From contig NZ_BAFZ01000041.1 of NCBI RefSeq assembly GCF_000308575.1, positions 1 to 64,000 of the forward strand: a stretch of 64,000 bases of DNA. Direction: 5' to 3'. The stretch comes from Nocardia exalbida NBRC 100660. Its GTDB lineage: Bacteria; Actinomycetota; Actinomycetes; Mycobacteriales; Mycobacteriaceae. The notes under the pieces are model-generated. The model made no database searches and was not told where the DNA came from. It saw only the letters and a list, made by a program, of their open reading frames with translations. This document shows, piece by piece, positions 18,918-26,280 of this stretch. Position 1 is the stretch's first letter; every line of letters begins with the position of its first letter. Position numbers and translations under genes: made by a program.

Positions 18918-19349
18918 TCAATCGTTGATGATCGTGACTACCCGGTAGCCGATGATCAGGGCGGTCAGCACCGCGGGGATCGCGGCCACGCTGGGGGTGA
19001 CGATCGCTCGCGCGAAATCGCGAGCCGGACGGCCGGAAACGGGGGTCATGTCGAACGGAAGCAATCCGGTCGTTGCCGGGTCTCGCAACTGCTGGGCGAC
19101 GGAGGCGAACAGCTGACGGTAGCGGCGTTCCAGGCTCAGGTAGTACCCGTCGAGACCCCAGAAGATCCAGGTGGGCGCCAAAGCCAGCAGTATCAGACCC
19201 GATCCTTGCCGAGCCTGCGCGGTGAGCAGCGCGAAGATCACCGAGACCAGAGTCACCGACCATCCGCGCACCGTGAACGACTGCTGACTCAACCGTGCGA
19301 TGATGGATTGCAACATCTCGAGGTGCTTGACTCGATGATCCGTATCCAT
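18918..19349 (-). CDS. small membrane protein with N-terminal helix, unknown family
   Basis: The 143-residue product has an amphipathic head (KHLEMLQSIIARLSQQSF), then two helices (WSVTLVSVIFALLTAQ and LILLALAPTWIFWGLDGYYL). A basic linker (LERRYRQLFASVAQ) and a C-terminal helix (AAIPAVLTALIIGYRVV) follow. I recall the pattern HLxxxQxxIxRMxxxSFxxKGWxVTLV as widespread among uncharacterised bacterial membrane proteins, but I cannot name the family. GGGGA precedes the ATG. Confidence 0.6.
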   Translation of the reverse strand: MDTDHRVKHLEMLQSIIARLSQQSFTVRGWSVTLVSVIFALLTAQARQGSGLILLALAPTWIFWGLDGYYLSLERRYRQLFASVAQQLRDPATTGLLPFDMTPVSGRPARDFARAIVTPSVAAIPAVLTALIIGYRVVTIIND

Positions 19350-19639
19350 TCCGTCCCCAATTCTTGTCCGGCGGAGAGCAATTCAGTTTTCTGGTCCGAG
19401 TCGCCAGGGTACGGCAGTAAGAGCGGGACGGCCGCGACGGACAAATCAGGGCATCGGCGCATCGGCTGTGCGGGCATTGTCCGACAACGAATTCGCGTAC
19501 CGCTGGAAGCGGTGGACGATAGACTCGCAGCAACAAGGGGTGTGGTAGCCGGTCGGCCCCGGCTCGAAGGGGCAGTTGCAGGTTCGTCGGAGTATCTCGT
19601 CGTGGACGAGACGCCCCGGCAGGCAACGGATCCGAGGTA

Positions 19640-20890
19640 ATGATGGCAAGTGCTGAGTTCGGTCCTGAGCTGCGCAGACGCCGAGTCGAGCAGAAGATGA
19701 CCCTGGGGAAGTTCGCCGAACGCGTGCACTACAGCACGAGCCACCTGAGCAGAATAGAGAACGGGCACAAGTCGCCCTCCGCGGCGCTGGCGCGCATGTG
19801 CGACACGGTCCTGTCCGCCGGCGGCGATCTACTGATGCTCGCTCCGCCGGAAGCGCAACCGGATGGCGATCCCGACAGCGATGACGACATCTATTCGGAG
19901 GCCGAGTGGCTCGTCCGATTGCAGGTGGATGGTTCCGGTGCATTCCACCTCGGGGAGTCGCACGCGCCGCCGGTGACGGCGTTCCCTCCGGTGCTCACCG
20001 GCTCCGCCGTCGTCCTACCCGGTCTGAGCGCGATGTTCGAGCAGACGAGACAGCTCGGCCGGGCCGGCAGCCCGAGCATCGTGCTGCCGATGGTCGTCAC
20101 TCAGACGCATGCCGCGGTCACCTCAGCGCGGCAGAGCACCGGCGAGCTCCGTCAGCGACTGCTGCTGCACGCCGCGCGTACCGCGGAGTTCGGCGGATGG
20201 ATGGCGCAGGAGTGCGGTGACGAGCGGGGCGCCTTGTGGTGGACCGATCAGGCGGTCCTGCACGCCTCTGCCGTCAGTGACGAACACATGACCAGCTACG
20301 CGCTCGTCCGCCGTGCGGTGCTGAGCCTGTATCGCGGCGATTCCTCCGCGACGACCGGCCTCACCGAACGAGTGCTCGCCGACCACGCCGTCCACCCTCG
20401 GATCCGCTGGCTGGCCGCGCTGGGAGCCGCACAGGGGTACGCCATCGGCTTGGACGATTCGAGTTCGATGCGCGCGCTGGACAAGGCCGCGAGTCTCTAC
20501 GACGCGGCACACCGCACCGGGGATACCGCGCTGGGGCCGTCAGCGCTGCATGAACGGCCTGTGCTCATCGAGGCCTGGTGCCACTACGACCTCGGCAACC
20601 TCAGGGAAGCCGCCGTTCTCTTCGATCGTGCGTTGTCGCAGAACTTCGAGCAGTCGGACCGTGACCGTGCTCGGTTCGGCACCCGCCGGGCATTGGTGTA
20701 CGCCGCGCTCGGTGAGCTGGACCGAGCGTGTGCACTGATCGAGCCGTTGCTCGACATCATCAGTGCGGTCGACTCGATGACCATCCGCGCCGATCTGCGC
20801 GAGTTCGCTCGCACGATCGGACGCTACCGCGGGCACTCCGCCCTGCACGACATCCAACCGGCTCTCATGTCCGCCCTGTCGAGGCGTTGA
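19640..20890 (+). CDS. XRE-family regulator with TPR-like C-terminal domain
   Basis: The 416-residue protein has an N-terminal helix-turn-helix (~8-65: FGPELRRRRVEQKMTLGKFAERVHYSTSHLSRIENGHKSPS). A long helical region resembles the TPR arrays of actinobacterial regulators of this type (SALHERPVLIEAWCHYDLG and EAAVLFDRALSQNF). It probably binds DNA and a ligand or protein. GAGG lies just upstream of the tandem ATGATG. It is transcribed divergently from the small membrane gene, which may be its target. A terminator follows. Confidence 0.8.
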   Translation: MMASAEFGPELRRRRVEQKMTLGKFAERVHYSTSHLSRIENGHKSPSAALARMCDTVLSAGGDLLMLAPPEAQPDGDPDSDDDIYSEAEWLVRLQVDGSGAFHLGESHAPPVTAFPPVLTGSAVVLPGLSAMFEQTRQLGRAGSPSIVLPMVVTQTHAAVTSARQSTGELRQRLLLHAARTAEFGGWMAQECGDERGALWWTDQAVLHASAVSDEHMTSYALVRRAVLSLYRGDSSATTGLTERVLADHAVHPRIRWLAALGAAQGYAIGLDDSSSMRALDKAASLYDAAHRTGDTALGPSALHERPVLIEAWCHYDLGNLREAAVLFDRALSQNFEQSDRDRARFGTRRALVYAALGELDRACALIEPLLDIISAVDSMTIRADLREFARTIGRYRGHSALHDIQPALMSALSRR

Positions 20891-20896
20891 ACGACC

Positions 20897-20933
20897 GGTT
20901 GTCCGTTGCCGTTCGCAGCGGCAACGGACAACC
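20897..20933 (+). terminator. terminator after the XRE regulator
   Basis: A perfect 14-bp stem (GGTTGTCCGTTGCC with GGCAACGGACAACC) encloses a 9-base loop, 6 bp after the stop codon. Confidence 0.8.
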
Positions 20934-21493
20934 ACTGTTGCCGGTCGGCTGCCCGCTGGATGCTGGAGAGCGAGCCGTAGTTCGCGGCCTGGAAATCCTG
21001 GGCCACCGGCGCAGGCGATATCGCGCTGGGCGGCACTGTCTTCGGACCGGATACGTCGGGGGCGACCAAGGGACAACGCCGCTTCGATGCGTCGCGGCGA
21101 CGAGGGAAGGAATACACCGACCTACACTGAAACATCGACACGTGGCTCAGCGTGAGGTCGACTGCCGAGCACCGGCGGCGGGAAGTCGACCATAATAGGG
21201 AAATAAACCAACCAGAATCTTTCGTGACGGGGTCGTTTGCTGCATCCGGTCGGGTATATGACCGAACGTTTGCTGTTCCGGTCGCCCGGATCTGGGTTCG
21301 AGTGCAGACTTATATTCGAAAACCGTGGTGTTTCGGTCGAGGGCGAGATTTGTGACCGCGAGACATCCGGAAGGATGTCACGCGAGGGGTGCAACGAACT
21401 GGTCGGTTTAATTACTGTCTCCGCTATTCCGCATCATAAATCTTCACCATCGCGCCGTGCTGCGCTGATAACCGTCCTCGAGGAGTGCCCCAG
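20934..21493. other. 560-bp non-coding stretch before the TIR operon
   Basis: This stretch is locally AT-richer (for example around 21190-21240 and 21400-21445) than the flanks. The open frames here are short and lack family features. It should contain the promoter of the TIR gene. No clear consensus pair is visible and no RNA structure stands out. Confidence 0.5.
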
Positions 21494-22093
21494 TTGACGG
21501 AGATATTCTTGAACTACCGCATCGTCGACAGCGTCTACGCCGTCAACGAGATATCGAAGCAGATGGCCCACCATCTCGGCAGGGCGCGCGTCTTCCGGGA
21601 CGAGGATTCCCTGGCCTTGGGCGTGTTGTACGCACGCCGGATACGCCGGGCGCTCCAGGAATGCGACACGATGGTGTCGGTGATCGGCCCGCATTGGCTC
21701 GAGGCGCGCGACGCACGCGGACGTCGTCGGATCGACAACCCTCGCGACTGGGTGCGGCTGGAGTTGCGCACCGCGTTCGAACGCGGGATACGTGTGGTTC
21801 CCGTGGTGCTGGACGACACGCCGCTGCCGAGCCCGGAGCAGCTTCCGAATGACATTCGCGCCCTCTCCGGTTCGCAATACTGGCGTATTCGCTACCGGAC
21901 GCTCGAAGAAGACGTCCGCAGCCTACTCGGGCGACTCGCCCCGCAGGTCGAAAGCCGGCCTGACGATCGGCAGCGGGCGGCCGCGCCGGGTACGCAGAAC
22001 AACCAGGTCAACGTGGCAAGCGATGGCGGCATCGTGAACGCCAATCAGAACGGGACCCAGCGCATCAGGCTGGACGGCCCCGGCAGGAGATGA
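21494..22093 (+). CDS. TIR-domain protein with C-terminal Asn/Gly-rich motif
   Basis: The 199-residue product begins TEIFLNYRIVDSVYAVNEI, a TIR strand A/box 1. VFRDEDSLALGVLY (box 2-like) follows, then IRRALQECDTMVSVIGPHWL, and WVRLELRTAFERG, where Glu90 is the likely NADase glutamate. Many bacterial TIR proteins degrade NAD or make cyclic ADP-ribose signals in defence. Residues 169-199 form an Asn/Gly-rich tail with NNQVNVASDGG and NANQNGTQRI. GAGGAG at 21480-21485 fits TTG 21494; GTG 21485 would overlap it. The stop overlaps the next start. Confidence 0.8.
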   Translation: MTEIFLNYRIVDSVYAVNEISKQMAHHLGRARVFRDEDSLALGVLYARRIRRALQECDTMVSVIGPHWLEARDARGRRRIDNPRDWVRLELRTAFERGIRVVPVVLDDTPLPSPEQLPNDIRALSGSQYWRIRYRTLEEDVRSLLGRLAPQVESRPDDRQRAAAPGTQNNQVNVASDGGIVNANQNGTQRIRLDGPGRR

Positions 22094-22422
22094 AAATGCA
22101 TCCTTCGCCGGGATCGAACAACAATCCCAATGCGAACAATCAGGTCAACATGGCCAACAACGGCGGCAGCATCTTCGCCAACAATGGTGGCCGACAGCGG
22201 ATAAGCATCAACCACGGCCCGCGGCGGCGCCTCTGGACCTGGTATGTGCTGGCGGGGATGTTGCTCCTCGACATCGCGTACTTCTTCTACGGCCAGTCCG
22301 CCTACACGGGAAACGCCGGGAACTCCGGTGATCTATCGCGTGCGTTGATCTTTTTCACGCTGTTCGTCGGGACCGTGGCCTTGCTGCGGGTCTGTCTGCG
22401 CGACCTGTTCGGACGGCGGTAG
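22090..22422 (+). CDS. two-helix membrane protein with matching Asn/Gly motif
   Basis: The 110-residue product starts with an Asn-rich segment (~10-47: NPNANNQVNMANNGG, then ANNGGRQRISI and GPRRR). Two membrane helices follow (WTWYVLAGMLLLDIAYFFYG and LIFFTLFVGTVALLRVCL). The N-terminal motif matches the C-terminal tail of the TIR protein encoded just upstream almost residue for residue. The start overlaps the TIR stop (ATG at 22090; ATG 22096 possible). The two products are probably made together and may bind through this motif. Confidence 0.7.
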   Translation: MKMHPSPGSNNNPNANNQVNMANNGGSIFANNGGRQRISINHGPRRRLWTWYVLAGMLLLDIAYFFYGQSAYTGNAGNSGDLSRALIFFTLFVGTVALLRVCLRDLFGRR

Positions 22423-22649
22423 GCATCCGCGACCCGGCCGGTCGGGTCGCTGTCGTCCTCCGGCCACCGGATTCGTCGTTGCCACGAGTCCTTCTCTGTC
22501 GTCCACCGGTTCATCTCGCGAGACACGTTTCGGCTGGTCTCGCCGCGAAGCAGGGGTGAAGAACTGTGGCGCGCCGAGTTCCCCTGGAATCGGCAGCGCG
22601 CCTTCGAGTAGCTCGAAAACAATATCGAAGTGTTGTAAAGGAAGAATTC

Positions 22650-22934
22650 ATGAGTGTCGCGTTCGACCACAGGAACGACCCGCTGCCCGCCGCGCTGGGG
22701 GCGCGGGAGCGTCCGGCGCTGAGCAGTCGGGAGATCGAGGTGCTGCTGGCGTGGATCGCGTCGGACTCCAAACTGGAAGTCAGTCGGCGCCTGTACATCT
22801 CGCTGGGGACGGTCAATACCCATCTGGCTCGGATCAGGGACAAGTACGCCTCGGTCGGCCGACCGGCGCCGACCAAGGCCGCACTCGTTGCCCGCGCATT
22901 GCAGGATGGGCTGATCGATATCGAGGACCTCTGA
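22650..22934 (+). CDS. LuxR-type helix-turn-helix protein
   Basis: The 94-residue product is essentially a lone GerE/LuxR HTH: ALSSREIEVLLAWIASDSKLEVSRRLYISLGTVNTHLARIRDKYASVGRPAPTKAALVARALQDGLI. No receiver or sensor domain is present. AAGGAAG lies 6 bases before the ATG. It stands between the TIR pair and the operon beginning at 23309, and is a candidate transcription factor for one or both. Confidence 0.8.
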   Translation: MSVAFDHRNDPLPAALGARERPALSSREIEVLLAWIASDSKLEVSRRLYISLGTVNTHLARIRDKYASVGRPAPTKAALVARALQDGLIDIEDL

Positions 22935-23308
22935 CCATCGGGTGTCCCGGGCTGTCCCGGTCGGACGGTCCGGACGACGTTGCGGCGCCGAAGGTCCGGG
23001 CGGCTCGACGGGTCCGGAGCTGTGAGTCGCGGACCGCGTCGACCGAGGCTGCCGGGACGGCGGGACCGTTCGCGCCCGCTCGGGATCCGGGCGTGGGTGT
23101 TCGGGTATGACGCTGCTGACGCCGGTCGGGATTTTGCCGGGAAATGCAGGGACTCGGCAAGATATTGCTCGATACGCGTCGAAGTCGGCGATATATGACT
23201 CCTCGCAGGCGCCTCCCTCGGAGTAGCTCAGCGGTAACATTATCGGAAGTATGATCGGCGACGGGACGTGAACGTTCGCATCGCCGCCGGGGTGATGAGG
23301 TATATATT
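22935..23308. other. 374-bp gap before the ligase/vWA operon
   Basis: No protein family is visible in either strand. The last 100 bases are AT-richer and include TATATATT just before the GTG at 23309, with GATGAGG as a likely ribosome-binding site at 23294-23300. The operon promoter and any LuxR-type operator would lie here. Confidence 0.45.
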
Positions 23309-25030
23309 GTGCTCGTAAGCGCCTACAGAAATGCTCCATTACGGCATCGAATTCTGAAGGGCTACGTAATCGTCGCGGACGATATCGACGAAATGCATCG
23401 AAAGTTGCGACGGTCATCCAGCGCGTTGTCCGGTTCTGGCGGGGGGTTCCCGCGAGTGTGTTTCAATGCCAACCGGCCGGGTTGTCTGTGGATCGATACC
23501 GGGCCGGTCTGGATCAGCGATCCCGCGCAGCGCTCCGCGCTCGTCGGCGCCTTGGCCGACGTCGTGGCCGCCGCGGCGGAACAGGTGCGGCAGGCCGGTG
23601 GGACGCTGTTGCCGTCGGGCATCTCCTGGGGCGGCCCGCCGCATCGTCGGCTGTGTGAGGATGGGCATTCCGTCGAAGTCGCCGATGACTTGCAGCGGGA
23701 GATTCTCAGCAACCTGATCCGGCGCTACGTCCCCGAACTCGTCGCGCTCAGTGGGCGCGCGCTGTTCGTCGCGGGCCGCGTCAACGGACGTGGTTCGCTG
23801 CGTCTGGCGGAGTCGAAAGACCAAGTCTCCACGCGCTATATCGCATCCGCGTCCGTCCGGCACCTGCGGCGGGTCGAGCAGGCGTTGCGCCGCGACGACC
23901 GCGTATCGGGCTTCGCAGTGATGGATGTGAATCCGGTCGGTGACACGGAATTGGAGATCCCGAATGTCAGCGTTCGATGCCTGGACGCGCAGATCTTCCC
24001 GAGTTCGGCCGTCGCGCAGGCGGTCGTGCTGCAAGCACTCGCGGTCCGTGCGCGGATGATGGAGCGCGACGGCCGGCGGATGCCCGCTGTTCCGCAACGG
24101 ATGCTCGACAGAAATCGGTCGAACGCCATTGCCAGGGGCATGGGCGGGGAGTTCGAGCGTGAGGCGGACGACCCGCGGAAAGCGCGGGAACAGGCGACCG
24201 TCCGCCGCTCGGCGGCCGAGTCGGTGTCCGATCTGCTCGACGACCTCGACGCCGAACTGCGCGCGATGCAGATCGAGCCGCGCGAGATCCTGCCCTTGCT
24301 CTCCGCTCCGGAACTCGCGAAGCTGCATCCGGAATACGCCCAGACCGAGAATGACTTGCTGGCCGTCTGGAGCCGGCAGCGCGCGTTCGGAGTCGAGCAG
24401 ATCGCGGCACTGCTGCGGGACCGGGCGACGCTCGCGGACGACCAGTTGACCAGGCACAACAGGCGGATTGCTCCGGGCAGCCTGGGAACCTTGGAAGCGG
24501 CCTGGCGAACCAAGCTGACGGCCCGGCCGCGACGTTCGACGCCGAACGGGCGCAAGGGGCCGGTTCGCCCCGCTCGTCAGCGCCGGTCGGACGACGAGAT
24601 CATTCGCGAGTTGGACCAGTTGACCGAGCAGCGTGACATGGATGAACGGCTGCGCGCTCTGCTGGCCGGTCGCCCGCCGCGCAATCTGGCTCCGGCGCTG
24701 TCGCGCCTCGGTCGCAGCAAGGAGATTCGCCGGGTGCTGCGGCAGCCGAACGCCACGGTGCTCGAACTGAGCGCGCCGGAGGAACTCGGCGATGGCGTGC
24801 CGGACGAGTTGGGCAGCCGGTTGTCGCGGAACAACCGGGTTTGCGTGCGTCTCGATGTGGCCGAGACCGAACGGAAGTCCGCGGTGGACGCGCTGATGGA
24901 TCTGGCACGCAGACTGCCGAGGGGAGCGTGTGCCGGGTTGATCACCAACCAAACCTACGCGCGCAAGACCGATCGCCGCGCCAGCATCGAGATGATCATC
25001 TTGGGCTCCACCGAAGGGGCGCAGTCGTGA
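23309..25030 (+). CDS. uncharacterised protein, possible GCS-like carboxylate-amine ligase
   Basis: The 573-residue protein has two parts. Residues ~50-260 recall the glutamate-cysteine ligase/glutamine synthetase-like fold. CLWIDTGPVWIS is in the position of the first metal-binding strand, DQVSTRYI follows, and SVRCLDAQIFPSS (221-233) with a following AVVLQALAVRARM resembles the E-R-D-Q strand and helix of GCS2 enzymes. The rest (~280-573) is helical and charged and not recognised. The similarity is weak and the canonical glutamates are not all evident. It opens an operon; its stop overlaps the next start (GTGA). Confidence 0.45.
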   Translation: MLVSAYRNAPLRHRILKGYVIVADDIDEMHRKLRRSSSALSGSGGGFPRVCFNANRPGCLWIDTGPVWISDPAQRSALVGALADVVAAAAEQVRQAGGTLLPSGISWGGPPHRRLCEDGHSVEVADDLQREILSNLIRRYVPELVALSGRALFVAGRVNGRGSLRLAESKDQVSTRYIASASVRHLRRVEQALRRDDRVSGFAVMDVNPVGDTELEIPNVSVRCLDAQIFPSSAVAQAVVLQALAVRARMMERDGRRMPAVPQRMLDRNRSNAIARGMGGEFEREADDPRKAREQATVRRSAAESVSDLLDDLDAELRAMQIEPREILPLLSAPELAKLHPEYAQTENDLLAVWSRQRAFGVEQIAALLRDRATLADDQLTRHNRRIAPGSLGTLEAAWRTKLTARPRRSTPNGRKGPVRPARQRRSDDEIIRELDQLTEQRDMDERLRALLAGRPPRNLAPALSRLGRSKEIRRVLRQPNATVLELSAPEELGDGVPDELGSRLSRNNRVCVRLDVAETERKSAVDALMDLARRLPRGACAGLITNQTYARKTDRRASIEMIILGSTEGAQS

Positions 25031-26280
25031 ATCAGCCCGTCAATGTCGTGCTGGATATCCGGCAGACGAGCAATCCGCCCACCGACGCGGCCGAGTTGCG
25101 GGCGCTGTGGACGCAGATCGAACAGCATCTCGACGGCGCCAGCCTTCGCGACGCCGAGAAGGTCGTTGTCCCGCTGCGGGACAACCGGACGTGCGTTCTG
25201 TGGATACAGGATCGGCTGCGCGCTCCGGAGCGGGTCGACGACACCACGGCCTTCTCCATCCGGGGTGTCCTGGAGCCCGCCATGGTCCGGCACAAGTGCA
25301 CGACCTGCTCGGCGGAAGGCAGGGTCACCTACGGGCCCTTCCTGTGTACCGGGTGCGGCCAAGGGGATCGGCTGGGACGTGTGTGCGACGAGCACGCCGT
25401 CGTCATCGAAGGTCGGATGACCGCGACGTGTGCGCGCCACCGGCCCGGCTGCACGTGCGGGGCCGCGGCCACGTTCTGGTGCAACGGGGAGATATGCCGG
25501 GGACGCAAGGCGTTCTGCGACCGGCACCGGGTCGGGCACCCCGGCGGCGCCGACATGTCGTACTGCCCCGATTGCTATCGAAAAGAATTCCCGGAATGCG
25601 CCGGCCCGGGATGCGATTCGACCGGAAGCATCGCTTGCGAGTTCGTCGTCGATGGCAAGCGCGCGACTTGCGGAAACGCGGCATGCGCTAGGCACGCTTA
25701 TCGCTGGCAGATCTTCGGACCACATAAACGAGGGCTCGGGCTGTGCCCGGATCACGCGCGACGGCTGAAGTCGCTGGAGGACCGCCAGATCGTCTTCCAG
25801 ATCGTGGCGGGAACCGCGAATCGGCGGCGCGGTCAGCGCTCCGAGGCGAGGCGCACATATATCGCGCTGCCTCGGTTGACGATCGTCCGGCATATCTTCA
25901 TCAATTCTCGTTCACGCAAGCTGGACATGGTTTCCATCGACCGGATGTTCGGTGAGCTGCAGCACGACAGCCGCACCGACAACGCTGTGCGCCGTCTGTT
26001 GCAGGAGCACGAGAAGATACGCAAACAGGACGTGGCCGTTTTCGAAACAGACGAGGAACGCGGTCGCGAACTCTTCGACAAACTCACCGCTTGGTTGCGG
26101 GCACGCGGCCGCGGCGAGGTGGCGAGCCACATCAGCTTCGCGGACTACCGGCCTCGGTCCAACCTGCTGTTCGTCGATGTCGAGCCGGAATACATGGGCA
26201 GATTCATCGGACGCGGCGGCGCGGAGAAGCGAGCGGCGTCGAACGACCTGGGGGTCAGGGTCGAAGTGGAGCGGAAATGA
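25027..26280 (+). CDS. Cys/His-rich zinc protein with C-terminal KH-like segment
   Basis: The 417-residue protein has three parts. The N-terminal ~85 residues resemble a mixed alpha/beta domain. Residues 91-240 contain many Cys and His in CxxC/CxxH pairs (CTTC, CTGC, CDEH, CARH, CTCG, CDRH, CPDC, CPDH), enough for several treble-clef or ribbon zinc sites. Residues ~370-417 end in MGRFIGRGGAEKRAASNDLGVRVEV, which looks like a KH domain with a GxxG loop (IGRGG, 394-398). The combination suggests nucleic-acid binding. I do not know a named family. GTG 25027 overlaps the upstream stop. Confidence 0.55.
   Translation: MNQPVNVVLDIRQTSNPPTDAAELRALWTQIEQHLDGASLRDAEKVVVPLRDNRTCVLWIQDRLRAPERVDDTTAFSIRGVLEPAMVRHKCTTCSAEGRVTYGPFLCTGCGQGDRLGRVCDEHAVVIEGRMTATCARHRPGCTCGAAATFWCNGEICRGRKAFCDRHRVGHPGGADMSYCPDCYRKEFPECAGPGCDSTGSIACEFVVDGKRATCGNAACARHAYRWQIFGPHKRGLGLCPDHARRLKSLEDRQIVFQIVAGTANRRRGQRSEARRTYIALPRLTIVRHIFINSRSRKLDMVSIDRMFGELQHDSRTDNAVRRLLQEHEKIRKQDVAVFETDEERGRELFDKLTAWLRARGRGEVASHISFADYRPRSNLLFVDVEPEYMGRFIGRGGAEKRAASNDLGVRVEVERK

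Noticed and set aside
20824..21394. Short minus-strand frames in the gap before the TIR gene.
   Set aside because: No ribosome-binding site, no family features; one overlaps the terminator of the XRE gene.
23220..23236. GGAGTAGCTCAGCGGTA resembles the 5' part of a tRNA (D-arm).
   Set aside because: No matching GAGC closes the D-stem, and no anticodon or T-arm follows. It is at most a fragment or chance.
22302..23417. A 371-residue minus-strand frame across the LuxR-type gene.
   Set aside because: Overlaps two well-supported plus-strand genes, lacks domains and has biased, shadow-like composition.
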